Assembly (NCBI RefSeq): GCF_900129855.1
Contig: NZ_LT670819.1
Span: 6,634,001-6,698,000, forward strand
From: Streptomyces sp. 3214.6
Lineage (GTDB): Bacteria; Actinomycetota; Actinomycetes; Streptomycetales; Streptomycetaceae
Direction: 5' to 3'
DNA length: 64,000 nucleotides
Numbering within the stretch: the first letter of the stretch is position 1; each line of letters opens with the position of its first letter. The notes under the pieces are model-generated. The model was not told the DNA's origin, searched no databases, and was given only the letters and a program-made list of their open reading frames with translations. Below are positions 16,689 to 26,831 of the stretch, in pieces. Made by a program: the position numbers and the translations under genes.

Positions 16689-17591
16689 TCAGACGCCGAT
16701 CCCGTCCCCGGCCTTCCTGGTGGCCGGAATCGCGCACTCGGCGGGGTCCCCGGCGGGCTGCACCGCCGCCAGTGCGCGGGCGCGGCGGCGGGCCAGCGGA
16801 GCGGCCAGCACGCTGAGCGCGACGAACGCGGCGATGGTGAGCAGCACGATCGTCGCGCCGGGCGGGACGTCCTGGTAGTACGAGGTCACCGTGCCGCTGA
16901 TGGTCACCGTCACGCCGATGGCGACGGCGATCGCGAAGGTGGCGGCGAAGCTGCGGCTGAGCTGCTGGGCGGCGGCCACCGGGACGACCATCAGGGCCGA
17001 CACCAGCAGTAGGCCCACCACCCGCATCGCGACCGTCACCGTCACCGCCGCCGTGATCGCCGTCAGCAGGTTCAGCGCGCGCACGGGCAGGCCCGTCACC
17101 CGGGCGAACTCCTCGTCCTGGCTGACGGCGAACAGCTGGCGGCGCAGGCCGAGGGTGACCAGGACCACGAAGGCGGCGAGCAGGCAGATCGCGGTGACGT
17201 CCGATTCCGACACGGTCGAGAGCGAGCCGAAGAGGTACGACGTCAGGTTCGCGTTGGAGCCCGTCGGCGCGAGGTTGATGAACATCACGCCGCCGGCCAT
17301 GCCGCCGTAGAAGAGCATGGCGAGGGCGATGTCGCCGCGGGTCCTGCCGTACCAGCGGATGAGTTCCATGACGACGGCGCCGAGGACGGAGACCGCCGTG
17401 GCCATCCACACCGGGGACCAGGACAGCAGGAAGCCGAGGCCGACGCCCGTCATCGCGACGTGGCCGATGCCGTCGCCCATGAGGGCCTGACGGCGCTGGA
17501 CGAGGTAGATGCCGACGGCGGGGGCGGTGATGCCGACGAGGATCGCGGCGAGCAGCGCCCGCTGCATGAAGGCGTAGTTCAGGAAGTCCAT
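16689..17591 (-). CDS. znuB: Zinc ABC transporter permease
   Basis: The membrane subunit of a cluster-9 metal ABC importer, 300 residues with about eight to nine helices. Typical motifs are LVQRRQALMGDGIGHVAMTGVGLGF near residue 35 (coupling region) and GLLLVSALMVVPVAAAQQL. Its ATG overlaps the ATPase stop by one base (TGATG). It forms the pore that receives Zn2+ from the lipoprotein encoded upstream. The C-terminal 40 residues are charged and probably cytoplasmic. Confidence 0.93.
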   Translation of the reverse strand: MDFLNYAFMQRALLAAILVGITAPAVGIYLVQRRQALMGDGIGHVAMTGVGLGFLLSWSPVWMATAVSVLGAVVMELIRWYGRTRGDIALAMLFYGGMAGGVMFINLAPTGSNANLTSYLFGSLSTVSESDVTAICLLAAFVVLVTLGLRRQLFAVSQDEEFARVTGLPVRALNLLTAITAAVTVTVAMRVVGLLLVSALMVVPVAAAQQLSRSFAATFAIAVAIGVTVTISGTVTSYYQDVPPGATIVLLTIAAFVALSVLAAPLARRRARALAAVQPAGDPAECAIPATRKAGDGIGV

Positions 17592-18382
17592 CAGCTCAGC
17601 AGTCCCGTACGGATCGGTTCGGCGCCCGCGGGTGCGTGCGGGTGTACGTGGTCGTGGCCGGGCAGGGCGTGCTGGCCGACGGCCTGCGGGGGCGGCCCGT
17701 CGTGCAGGACGCAGCCGTCGCGGAGCACCACCGCCCGGTCGATCAGCGGCTCCAGGGGACCCAGTTCGTGCAGGACGAGCAGCACGGTCGTACCCGCCGC
17801 GACCTGCGACTTCAGTGTCTGCGCCAGGATCTCCTGGCTGGCCAGGTCGACGCCCGCCATCGGCTCGTCCATGATCAGCAGCTCGGGCTCGGAGGCGAGG
17901 GCGCGGGCGATGAGCACGCGCTGGTGCTGGCCGCCGGAGAGGGCGTCGACGCTGTCCTTGGCGCGGTCCGCCATGCCGACGAGCTTCAGGGCGTGCCGTA
18001 CGGCCTCCCGGTCGGCCTTGCGGAAGACGCCGAAGCGGGTGCGGGAGAGGCGGCCCGAGGAGACGACCTCCGTCACCGTGGCCGGGACGCCGCCGGCGGC
18101 GGTCGTGCGCTGCGGGACGTAGCCGATCCGCGCCCAGTCCCGGAACCGGCGGCGCGGGGTGCCGAACAGCTCGATCTCGCCGTCGGCGATCGCCACCTGG
18201 CCGATCACGCTGCGCACCGCCGTCGACTTGCCGGAGCCGTTGGCGCCGAGCAGGGCGACGACCTCACCGCGCCGCACGGTGAGGTCGACGCCCCGCAGAA
18301 CGGGGCGCGAGCCCAGGTCCGCGCGGACTTCGCGCATCGCGATGACGGGCTCGGCCATGTCGTCGTCCTCCGTACTGGTCAT
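17591..18382 (-). CDS. znuC: Zinc ABC transporter ATP-binding protein
   Basis: The ATPase of the zinc importer, up to 263 residues. Walker A is LLGANGSGKST, the signature is LSGGQHQR and Walker B is LLIMDEPMAG, with the switch His in VLHELG. The C-terminus is His-rich (GQHALPGHDHVHPHAP), a feature of metal transporters that may buffer zinc. ATG 18382 overlaps the znuA stop (ATGA). A second in-frame ATG at 18358 has the better ribosome-binding site, GGAGG eight bases upstream, and may be the main start. Confidence 0.94.
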   Translation of the reverse strand: MTSTEDDDMAEPVIAMREVRADLGSRPVLRGVDLTVRRGEVVALLGANGSGKSTAVRSVIGQVAIADGEIELFGTPRRRFRDWARIGYVPQRTTAAGGVPATVTEVVSSGRLSRTRFGVFRKADREAVRHALKLVGMADRAKDSVDALSGGQHQRVLIARALASEPELLIMDEPMAGVDLASQEILAQTLKSQVAAGTTVLLVLHELGPLEPLIDRAVVLRDGCVLHDGPPPQAVGQHALPGHDHVHPHAPAGAEPIRTGLLS

Positions 18383-19338
18383 TTGCTTCCCAGGGCCGTC
18401 TGCAGCGCCTTGAGGTTGGCCTCCTGGACCGAGAAGTAGTCCGTGCCCCTGGACTTGCCCTTGACGATGCCCTCGATCGGGTCGAGGACGTCCGTCTTCA
18501 GCCCGGCGTCGGAGGCGATGGTCTTCGCGGTCTTGTCGCTGACGAGCGTCTCGTAGAACACGGTCGTGACGCCGTCGGCCTTGGCCATCTTCTCAAGCTC
18601 CTTCACGCGGGCGGCGCTGGGCTCCGAGTCGGGGTCGAGGCCGGTGATGGCCTCCTCGGTCAGGCCGTAGCGCTCGGCGAGGTAGCCGAAGGCGGCGTGG
18701 GTGGTGACGAAGACCTTGGTCCCGGTGTTCGCGAGCCCGGTCTTGAACTGCGTGTTCAGGGCGTCGAGCTTCTTCACGAGGGCCGCGGTGTTGGCCTTGT
18801 AGTCGGCGGCGTGGTCCGGGTCGGCCTTCTCGAAGGCCTTGCCGACGCCCTGGGCGACCTGGGAGTAGCGGACCGGGTCGAGCCAGATGTGGGGGTCGAG
18901 GCCGGCCAGTTCCTCGTTCTCGTGGTCGTCGTGCTCGGCCGCGTGGCCGCCGACCTCGTTGCCGTGCTTCTCCATCGTGGTGAGGGAGGCGGCGTCGATC
19001 TTGGTCTTGATCTCGGACTGGGACACCGCGGAGTCGACGGAGGGCTGGAGGTTCTTCAGGTAGAGCACCGCGTCGGACTCCTGGAGCGCGGCGGTCTGCT
19101 TGGCGCTGATCTCCAGGTCGTGCGGCTCCTGGCCGGGCTCGGTCAGGCTGGTGACGTGCACATGGGCCCCGCCTATCTGCTCGGCGAGGAAGGCCATCGG
19201 GTAGAACGACGCGACGACGTCGAACTTGTCCGTGTTGGCCGCGGCCGCGCTGTCGGAGGAGCAGGCGGACAGGGTGCCGAGGCCGAGGGCGGTGGCCGCG
19301 GCGACCGCGGTGCCGGATATGAGTCGTCGTGCGTTCAT
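18379..19338 (-). CDS. znuA: Zinc ABC transporter substrate-binding lipoprotein
   Basis: A cluster-9 metal-binding lipoprotein of about 319 residues. The signal peptide ends in a lipobox (TLSAC), so it is anchored on the outer membrane face. Metal ligands are expected from the His of GAHVHVTSLTEPGQEPHD, the DPHIWLDP motif, and the later Glu/Asp loop. A His/Asp/Glu-rich loop (HGNEVGGHAAEHDDHENEE) near residues 122-140 is the usual zinc-gathering loop. ATG 19338 is chosen because a promoter and Zur-box-like site end right at it; an upstream TTG is unlikely. It heads the znuA-znuC-znuB operon. Confidence 0.93.
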   Translation of the reverse strand: MNARRLISGTAVAAATALGLGTLSACSSDSAAAANTDKFDVVASFYPMAFLAEQIGGAHVHVTSLTEPGQEPHDLEISAKQTAALQESDAVLYLKNLQPSVDSAVSQSEIKTKIDAASLTTMEKHGNEVGGHAAEHDDHENEELAGLDPHIWLDPVRYSQVAQGVGKAFEKADPDHAADYKANTAALVKKLDALNTQFKTGLANTGTKVFVTTHAAFGYLAERYGLTEEAITGLDPDSEPSAARVKELEKMAKADGVTTVFYETLVSDKTAKTIASDAGLKTDVLDPIEGIVKGKSRGTDYFSVQEANLKALQTALGSK

Positions 19339-19375
19339 GACAGTCATTTTCAACAAATATGGAAACCGTTGTCAA
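19338..19375 (-). promoter_or_regulatory. znuA promoter with Zur-box-like operator
   Basis: On the minus strand TTGACA (19375-19370) is followed after 17 bases by TGAAAAT as -10. The 15-base site TGAAAATGACTGTCA (19352-19338) resembles the actinobacterial Zur box and covers the -10. Start of transcription would fall at or next to the znuA ATG, implying a leaderless mRNA. Confidence 0.65.
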
Positions 19376-19544
19376 CAAGGATTCGGGTGAGGTCAGCGTA
19401 AGGGCCCGGTAAGCCCCGAAGGGCTGCGGTATGGCCCCCGCGAACGACCACCGATTTGGTCGAGGGGGAGGACCCGCCGGTACCCTGAAGTCTTCGCTGG
19501 AAGCATCTCGCTTCGTCGCCCGTCGTCGTTATGAAGAGAGCACC

Positions 19545-20927
19545 GTGGCCGCCGACAAGATCGACACCATCGTCAGCCTGAGCAAGCGCCGTGGCTTTGT
19601 ATTCCCCTGCAGTGAGATCTACGGCGGACAGCGTGCCGCCTGGGACTACGGACCGCTGGGTGTCGAGCTCAAGGAGAACCTGAAGCGCCAGTGGTGGCGC
19701 TACATGGTCACGTCGCGCGAGGACGTGGTCGGTATCGACTCGTCCGTCATCCTGGCCCCCGAGGTCTGGGTGGCCTCCGGTCACGTCGCCACCTTCTCCG
19801 ACCCGCTGACCGAGTGCACCTCCTGCCACAAGCGGTTCCGCGCGGACCACCTCGAAGAGGCCTACGAGGCCAAGCACGGCCGCCTGCCGGAGAACGGCAT
19901 GGCCGACATCAACTGCCCCAACTGCGGCAACAAGGGCCAGTTCACCGAGCCCAAGCAGTTCTCCGGTCTGCTCTCCACCCACCTCGGCCCCACGCAGGAC
20001 ACCGGCTCCATCGCCTACCTGCGCCCCGAGACCGCCCAGGGCATCTTCACCAACTTCGCCCAGGTGCAGACCACTTCGCGCCGCAAGCCGCCGTTCGGCA
20101 TCGCCCAGATGGGCAAGTCCTTCCGCAACGAGATCACGCCCGGCAACTTCATCTTCCGCACCCGCGAGTTCGAGCAGATGGAGATGGAGTTCTTCGTCAA
20201 GCCGGGCGAGGACGAGAAGTGGCAGGAGTACTGGATGGAGCAGCGCTGGAACTGGTACACCGGCCTGGGCCTGCGTGAAGAGAACATGCGGTGGTACGAG
20301 CACCCGAAGGAGAAGCTCTCCCACTACTCCAAGCGCACCGCCGACATCGAGTACCGCTTCCAGTTCGGCGGCAGCGAGTGGGGTGAGCTCGAGGGCGTCG
20401 CGAACCGCACCGACTACGACCTGAACGCTCACTCCAAGGCCTCCGGCCAGGACCTCTCCTTCTTCGACCAGGAGGCCGGCGAGCGCTGGACGCCGTACGT
20501 CATCGAGCCCGCGGCCGGCGTCGGCCGCTCGCTGCTGGCGTTCCTGCTCGACGCCTACGTCGAGGACGAGGCCCCCAACGCCAAGGGCAAGCTGGAGAAG
20601 CGGACGGTCCTGCGCCTGGACCACCGTCTGGCCCCGGTGAAGGTCGCGGTCCTGCCGCTGTCCCGTAACCCGGAGCTGTCCCCGAAGGCCAAGGGTCTGG
20701 CGGCCGCCCTCCGCCAGAACTGGAACATCGAGTTCGACGACGCCGGTGCCATCGGCCGCCGCTACCGCCGCCAGGACGAGATCGGCACGCCGTACTGCGT
20801 GACGGTCGACTTCGACACGCTGGACGACAACGCGGTCACCGTGCGCGAGCGGGACTCGATGAAGCAGGAGCGGGTGTCCCTCGACCAGATCGAGGGCTAC
20901 CTCGCGGGGCGTCTGATCGGCGCGTAG
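19545..20927 (+). CDS. glyS: Glycine--tRNA ligase
   Basis: A class II aminoacyl-tRNA synthetase of the single-chain alpha2 type, 460 residues, charging tRNA-Gly. Motif 1/2 regions include GFVFPCSEIYGGQRAAWDYGPLG, LRPETAQGIFTNF and FRNEITPGNFIFRTREFEQ. Motif 3 is GVGRSLLAFLLDAY. A Cys-rich insertion (CTSCHKRF and CPNCGNKG) binds zinc. The C-terminal anticodon-binding domain begins near residue 360. GTG 19545 follows AAGAGAG; upstream in-frame codons lie in the leader. The 3' end overlaps the convergent kinase gene by 31 bases. Confidence 0.96.
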   Translation: MAADKIDTIVSLSKRRGFVFPCSEIYGGQRAAWDYGPLGVELKENLKRQWWRYMVTSREDVVGIDSSVILAPEVWVASGHVATFSDPLTECTSCHKRFRADHLEEAYEAKHGRLPENGMADINCPNCGNKGQFTEPKQFSGLLSTHLGPTQDTGSIAYLRPETAQGIFTNFAQVQTTSRRKPPFGIAQMGKSFRNEITPGNFIFRTREFEQMEMEFFVKPGEDEKWQEYWMEQRWNWYTGLGLREENMRWYEHPKEKLSHYSKRTADIEYRFQFGGSEWGELEGVANRTDYDLNAHSKASGQDLSFFDQEAGERWTPYVIEPAAGVGRSLLAFLLDAYVEDEAPNAKGKLEKRTVLRLDHRLAPVKVAVLPLSRNPELSPKAKGLAAALRQNWNIEFDDAGAIGRRYRRQDEIGTPYCVTVDFDTLDDNAVTVRERDSMKQERVSLDQIEGYLAGRLIGA

Positions 20928-22849
20928 CGCTCCGCTAGGGGGGCGAGGCCGAAGACGCCGGAGAAGCCGGAGAAGCTGACGGGGGATGTGAGGTCTCCCG
21001 TCAGCTTCTTGCCGTCGGGGCGGTACACGGTGCACATCACGTAGCGGAAGCCGTTGTTGTAGTCGGTCTCGGTTATCCAGGCGTCCAGGTCCTCGCCGGG
21101 GTTCTTCGCATAGGCCGAGGCGTACTTGTTCGAGCAGAGCTTCTGCAACTGGTCGTAGGCGGACTTGTAGGTCATGCCGTCGGGCGTCCGCACGAAGCCG
21201 ATCACCTGCTCGTCGTGGGGGGCTGCGCAGCCGGCGAGGTACTGATGCGCGGTGTTGCCCGGGGCCGCCTTGTTGTTGATGCAGTCCCCGACCGAGCTGT
21301 TGGTCAGATAGGTCTCGGCGCCGGTGTGGCGGAAGGCGCCGGCCGGGCCGTACAGGGGGGCGGTCTTGTTGAAGACCAGGCAGGCCGTTCGGTGCACCCC
21401 GCTGTCCCAGCCCTGCTCGTTGGGCACGAGGGCGTAGGACTGGGCGTCGGCCATGGAGTGCACGAGGTCGGCGAGGAGCGTCTTGCAGTGGCTCGGGCCG
21501 TTCTGCTTCGCGTCGTCCGCGGATGTGGCCTCGTCCGTCTTGATCACCTGACCGTCCACTCTGTCGGGTGCCTTCACGCAGTCGACGACCGCGACGGAAT
21601 TCGGCTCACCCCTGAGCGTCCCCTGGCCCCAGACCGCCGAGACGCAGTCGCCGGGCTTCAGCTGCTTCGTCAGGTCGACGTTCTCGCCGTACAACCGCAC
21701 GGGCCCGGTCGGACTCGGGGTGTTCGTGCCACCGGCTCCGCCCCCGCTCGTCAGGGACGTACCCGCCCACACCCCGCCGCCGATGAGCAGCGCGGCGACG
21801 GCGAGGAGGGCGATGAGGCCGCCGCGGGATCTGCGGGGCTTGTGGAACCACGGCGGAGGCGGGGGCTCCGGTGGGGGACCGTCCGTGCGGTCGGGGCGGG
21901 GGACCACCACGGTCTCTTCCCGTGGCCCGGGTGGAGGGCGCGGGGGGACCGTCGGCGGGGGGACCGTCCTCTTCTCCGTCGGCTCCACCGCCTCTGCCAG
22001 TCTGCGATAGGCCTCCTCGCCGTCCATCCGTTGCTCCGGGCGCTTGGCCAGGAGGCCGGTCAATACGGGGACGAGCCCACCGGCGTGCTGCGGGGGCGCG
22101 GGGTCCTCGAAGAGGAGGGCGGTCAGGGTGGAGGCCTCCGAGTCGCGGTCGAACGGGCCGTTCCCGGTGACCGCGAAATAGAGCGTCGCGCCGAGCGAGA
22201 ACAGGTCGGACGCGGCACTCGGCGGCGCGCCACGGGCCCGTTCCGGCGCGAGGAAGCCCGCGGTGCCGACGATTCCGGAGGCGGCGGTCAGCCGGGGCTC
22301 GCGGGAGTCGGGCTTGAGGGCGATGCCGTAGTCCGCCAGCAGGATCTGGCCGTGGCCCTGGTGACGCGGGGTGTCGTGGGCGGGCGGCGTCAGCAGGATG
22401 TTCGCCGGTTTGACGTCACGGTGGAGGATCCCGAGCCGGTGGCCCTCCAGCAGGGCGTCCAGCACGGCGAGGCCGACCCGGGCCGCCTCCGGGGCGTCCA
22501 GGGGGCCTCGCTCGCGGACGATCTCCTCCAGGGTCTTCGCGCCGGGCACGTACGCCATGACGATCCACGGCAGACCGTCTTCCTCGACGACGTCGTGCAC
22601 GGTGGCGACGTGGGGATGGTCACGCAGCCGGGCGGCCATGCGCGCCTCGCTGCGGGCCCGGGCCACGCGGGCGGCGAGTTCCGGCTCCGGCAGGTCCTGC
22701 GCGAAGACGATCTCCTTGACAGCGACCTCGCAGGCCAGCTCCAGGTCGTAGGCGAGCCAGACCCGTCCCATGCCGCCGACGCCGATCCTGCTCATCAGCC
22801 GGTAGCGGCCGGCGATCACCCGTCCCGCACTGTCGTCAAAGCTCGACAT
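20897..22849 (-). CDS. Membrane Ser/Thr protein kinase with septum-formation-like sensor
   Basis: A PASTA-less eukaryote-type kinase of 650 residues. The kinase domain (about 1-285) has the glycine loop GVGGMGRV, the VAIK-type Lys in EVAVKEI and the catalytic HRDVKPANIL. The Mg-binding triad reads DYG instead of DFG. A Pro-rich juxtamembrane stretch and one helix (about residues 345-368) follow. Outside the membrane are two similar modules with the pattern GDC-V-C-QV and paired Cys, as in septum-formation proteins. It stands alone and is convergent with glyS. Its ligand and substrates are unknown. Confidence 0.9.
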   Translation of the reverse strand: MSSFDDSAGRVIAGRYRLMSRIGVGGMGRVWLAYDLELACEVAVKEIVFAQDLPEPELAARVARARSEARMAARLRDHPHVATVHDVVEEDGLPWIVMAYVPGAKTLEEIVRERGPLDAPEAARVGLAVLDALLEGHRLGILHRDVKPANILLTPPAHDTPRHQGHGQILLADYGIALKPDSREPRLTAASGIVGTAGFLAPERARGAPPSAASDLFSLGATLYFAVTGNGPFDRDSEASTLTALLFEDPAPPQHAGGLVPVLTGLLAKRPEQRMDGEEAYRRLAEAVEPTEKRTVPPPTVPPRPPPGPREETVVVPRPDRTDGPPPEPPPPPWFHKPRRSRGGLIALLAVAALLIGGGVWAGTSLTSGGGAGGTNTPSPTGPVRLYGENVDLTKQLKPGDCVSAVWGQGTLRGEPNSVAVVDCVKAPDRVDGQVIKTDEATSADDAKQNGPSHCKTLLADLVHSMADAQSYALVPNEQGWDSGVHRTACLVFNKTAPLYGPAGAFRHTGAETYLTNSSVGDCINNKAAPGNTAHQYLAGCAAPHDEQVIGFVRTPDGMTYKSAYDQLQKLCSNKYASAYAKNPGEDLDAWITETDYNNGFRYVMCTVYRPDGKKLTGDLTSPVSFSGFSGVFGLAPLAERYAPIRRPAR

Positions 22850-22969
22850 GGCGAGCCTCCGTCGAGAAGTCCGGATGTGCGAACCCCTCCCTTTCGACCG
22901 TAGGCCCAGGTGGATGGGGCTGCAATCCGGGTGTGTGGGACGGCTGTTGGTTGCCTCGTCAACCGGATG

Positions 22970-23353
22970 TCAGTCCTGGTGCTCGCGCCGCTGGTGGCTG
23001 CGCAGCAGCACGTTGGCGTCGGTCTCCGCGCTGTAGTCGTGCGTGGCGCGGGCGTCGGCCCGTCGCGCCGCCAGGTCGACGCACTCGGCGCAGTCGGGCG
23101 TCGGCACGGGCGGGCGGGGGGCGCCGATGTCGACGAGGAACGGCGCGTCCGTACGCGCCCGTTGGTTCGCCGCACGCACGCCGGCGCTGAGTCGTTCCTG
23201 GGTGGTGGCCGGGCGCAGCGCGGTGGGGTCGGCCTGCCACTCCCGGCCGCCGCCGACCGGCCGCAGCATCGCGTAGGGGCCGGACCGGTCCTGATACTCG
23301 CCGACCTTGTCGGTGGCCGGGTCGTAGAGGAGAGTGCCGGGTTCGTGCTGCAT
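22970..23353 (-). CDS. Small C-x2-C protein divergent from XRE regulator
   Basis: A 127-residue soluble protein of unknown function. The first 60 residues include LLYDPATDKVGEYQDRSGPYAMLRP, a short beta-rich repeat also met in other streptomycete proteins near WhiJ-like regulators. The C-terminus carries the pattern C-x2-C-x14-DYS-x3-D-x-NV-x-L-x-SH. The same ungapped pattern occurs in the small protein at 49462-49665. It is transcribed away from the XRE/DUF397 pair that begins 166 bases to the right, suggesting a shared promoter region and a functional link. Confidence 0.65.
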   Translation of the reverse strand: MQHEPGTLLYDPATDKVGEYQDRSGPYAMLRPVGGGREWQADPTALRPATTQERLSAGVRAANQRARTDAPFLVDIGAPRPPVPTPDCAECVDLAARRADARATHDYSAETDANVLLRSHQRREHQD

Positions 23354-23519
23354 GTCGTCCGCTCCTTTTACCCAACTTCCCTACGAAATGTGAGGGTTGG
23401 GATACTCTGGGTGGTGGGGGTTGTTGACACGATGGCCTTCGAGCGGGGTCGGCACGCCGTTGGCGGGCGGTTCTTCGTCGCCCCGCGGCGTAAATTCCAC
23501 AAATTCCACGGAGGACGCG

Positions 23520-24362
23520 ATGCCGCCGAGGCGAGTGATCACAGGCCGGAGTCAGGAGCCCAGGCAGCGGTTCGCGGAGGAATTGCGGTTACTCCGGGGC
23601 GGGAAGGGAGACAGCCTGCGGGAACTGGGCGAGAAGGTCGGCTGGGACTGGTCCCTGTTCGGAAAGCTGGAGACGGGTCACACACTGGGGAGTCCCGAGG
23701 TCGTCCAGGCGCTCGATCAGTACTACGGGACACCGGGGCTGCTGTTGGCTCTGTGGGAGCTGGCGATGGCGGACCCGACGCAGTTCAAGGAGCGGTATCG
23801 GCGGTACATGGTGCTGGAGGCGGAGGCGGTGAGTATGTGGCAGTACTCGCCGTGCGTTCTTCCCGGGTTGCTTCAAACTCCGGAGTACGCACGCGAGTTG
23901 CTCAGGGAGGGTGGGCTCAAGGGGGACGAGTTGGGGGCGCAGGTCGAGGCGCGCACGGGTCGGCGCGAGGTCCTGCTGCGGGAGAACCCGCTTCAGTTCC
24001 GCGCCATCCTCTCCGAGGCGGTGCTGCGTACCCCACTTGAGGATCCCGAGGAGTGGCGAACTCAACTGGAGCACTTGGGCATGATGGGGCACCGCCTCAA
24101 CGTCGCCCTCCAGGTGCTGCCGCTGTCTGCCGGCCTTCACGGGCTGACGAACACCGACACCATTTTTCTGCGAGGCTCGGACGGCCAGACCGTGGCTTGG
24201 GTGGAAACCGGCTACTCGGGCGAACTGGTCCAGGAAACAACAGCAGTCGAACGCCTTCAGCTCCGATACGATCGAGTACGCGATGTGGCCCTATCCCCGG
24301 ACGAATCGCGGCAGTTCATCGAACGGATGCTGGAGGAAGCGCCATGCGAGCCATTGACCTGA
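23520..24362 (+). CDS. XRE family regulator with DUF5753, WhiJ-like
   Basis: A 280-residue DNA-binding protein. The N-terminal HTH (about 10-65) includes RQRFAEELRLLRGGKGDSLRELGEKVGWDWS. The remaining 200 residues form the DUF5753 effector domain with the typical YSPCVLPGLLQTPEYARELL segment. ATG 23520 follows GGAGG. It overlaps the downstream DUF397 gene by 19 bases. This pairing is the WhiJ/AbaA-type module that in streptomycetes influences development and antibiotic production; the target genes are not evident here. Confidence 0.92.
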   Translation: MPPRRVITGRSQEPRQRFAEELRLLRGGKGDSLRELGEKVGWDWSLFGKLETGHTLGSPEVVQALDQYYGTPGLLLALWELAMADPTQFKERYRRYMVLEAEAVSMWQYSPCVLPGLLQTPEYARELLREGGLKGDELGAQVEARTGRREVLLRENPLQFRAILSEAVLRTPLEDPEEWRTQLEHLGMMGHRLNVALQVLPLSAGLHGLTNTDTIFLRGSDGQTVAWVETGYSGELVQETTAVERLQLRYDRVRDVALSPDESRQFIERMLEEAPCEPLT

Positions 24363-24544
24363 GCGACGTGACCTGGCGCAAGAGCAGCTATAGCAACCAG
24401 GACGGCGGCGCATGCCTCGAAGTCGCCGCCGACCTCCCCCTCGTCCCCGTCCGGGACAGCAAGGCCCCCGCCCGGGGTGTGCTCGTCTTCGGGGCGGAGG
24501 CCTGGGGGGCGTTCGTCGGGGCCTACAGGTCGACGTCCGCGTAG
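24344..24544 (+). CDS. DUF397 protein, partner of WhiJ-like regulator
   Basis: A 66-residue protein of the DUF397 (BldB-related) family. The hallmark WRKSSYSNQDGGACLEVA lies at the N-terminus, followed by VPVRDSKAP and a final hydrophobic helix around WGAFVGAY. It overlaps the XRE gene and is probably translated with it. Family members act with the DUF5753-type regulators, probably by modulating their DNA binding. Its 3' end overlaps the convergent endonuclease/phosphatase-like gene by 22 bases. Confidence 0.92.
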   Translation: MRAIDLSDVTWRKSSYSNQDGGACLEVAADLPLVPVRDSKAPARGVLVFGAEAWGAFVGAYRSTSA

Positions 24545-25635
24545 AGCGCCGCGTGGTCGGACGCCTCGTTGCCCTTCGAGGTCACCGTGTCGAAGGACTT
24601 GATGTCGTCCGCGAAGATTCCACGGGTCTCCAGGCCGACGTGCTGCACCTCCCGCCACAGCTCCGGCGCGAGCAGGAGATAGTCGATCTTGTTCCGCTCG
24701 CTCTTGCAGTCGCCGTGGGTGCCGGGCAGCCCGCGATAGGTGCGGTGGCTCATCACGTCGTGGATGCCGGTGTCCCGTAGCACCGTGACCGCGTCGCTGT
24801 CGGGGTCGTCGTTGAGGTCCCCGGCGACGATGACGTGCGGGGAGCGCTCCCGCGCCGCCGTGTAGATCTCCGCGACCCGCTTCGCCTGTGCCAGCCGCAG
24901 TTCGGGATCGTCCTGGAACTTGCTCTTCAGGTGATTGCCGAGGATCACCAGGGGCGTGCCGTTGAGCCGGATCTCGAACTCGGGGCAGTCGCGGCTGAAG
25001 AGCCGCTGGTCGGGGCGTTCCGGGTTGGTGTCGAAGATGTGGGAGCGGATGGACGTGATCGGGTGACGGCTGAGGATCCCGATGTCGATGCCCCGGCTGT
25101 CGTTGCCGTCGATCAGCAGGCTGTAGGGGTACGGCCGTCTGCCGAGCGCCCCCGCGAGGACCTGCGTGTTGAAGCGCTCCAGGGTGAGTCGGTCCTCGAC
25201 CTCCACGGTGAGCAGGATGTCGGCGTCGACCTCTGAGACCACCCGGCCGGTGTTCCGCACCGCGTCCAGGTCGAAGTCGTCCTGCCCGAGTTCGGCCCAA
25301 CCGGCCCACGCGGCACGGCCCTTGGCGGTCACCTCGACGGTGGTGTTCTTTCCCGACCCCGATGTCTTGAACAGCCCCGACTCCTTGCCCGGACGGGACT
25401 GGTTGACGTAGATCGGCGGCGGGTTCGTCGGGTCGATGTCGTACGCCCGGTGCTTCTTGATGAGCCCGGCGATCTTCGTCTTGTCGCCGTCCGAGTACAC
25501 CGGCAGGTCGAGGAGGCCGACCAGCGTGGCGAAGTCGTCGAGGATCTCCTTGCGCTTCACAGGGTCCGGGATGCGGAACGCCGTGGGCCGGCGGAAGAGG
25601 TTCTCCATGTTGAACGTGGCGATGCGGATGCTCAT
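24523..25635 (-). CDS. Endonuclease/exonuclease/phosphatase family protein
   Basis: A 370-residue metal-dependent phosphoesterase of the EEP fold. Visible motifs are IRIATFNMENLF (metal Asn and Glu), the catalytic His region near SHIFDTNPERPD, VIAGDLNDDPDSDAV (Asp and Asn) and the C-terminal EASDHAALYADVDL (catalytic Asp-His). No signal peptide is seen. ATG 25635 follows GGAGG by five bases; an upstream ATG at 25647 is a weaker choice. Substrate may be DNA, a phospholipid or a small phosphoester; the sequence alone does not decide. Confidence 0.88.
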   Translation of the reverse strand: MSIRIATFNMENLFRRPTAFRIPDPVKRKEILDDFATLVGLLDLPVYSDGDKTKIAGLIKKHRAYDIDPTNPPPIYVNQSRPGKESGLFKTSGSGKNTTVEVTAKGRAAWAGWAELGQDDFDLDAVRNTGRVVSEVDADILLTVEVEDRLTLERFNTQVLAGALGRRPYPYSLLIDGNDSRGIDIGILSRHPITSIRSHIFDTNPERPDQRLFSRDCPEFEIRLNGTPLVILGNHLKSKFQDDPELRLAQAKRVAEIYTAARERSPHVIVAGDLNDDPDSDAVTVLRDTGIHDVMSHRTYRGLPGTHGDCKSERNKIDYLLLAPELWREVQHVGLETRGIFADDIKSFDTVTSKGNEASDHAALYADVDL

Positions 25636-25751
25636 GGCGGCCTCCATGGCGGCGCGGGGAGCTGCCGCTGGCCGGCGGCAGGCGCCGCCGAGGTGACTGC
25701 ACGCCGACATCTCTCATTGTCCTCGGGACCTCCGGCCTGTCGACCGGACGA

Positions 25752-25775
25752 CTGACAGATATTGAAATCTGTCAG
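25752..25775. promoter_or_regulatory. Operator-like inverted repeat before the aldo/keto reductase
   Basis: Arms CTGACAGAT and ATCTGTCAG are perfect complements around a 6-base AT-rich spacer, 22 bases before the reductase ATG. The size and symmetry fit a TetR-family operator, and a TetR gene is the next gene in the operon. Confidence 0.65.
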
Positions 25776-25797
25776 CTGTCATGCCATGCTGTTGGGT

Positions 25798-26808
<1,011 letters not shown>

Positions 26809-26831
26809 CTGCGTCCGGGTACGGTCTCAGC

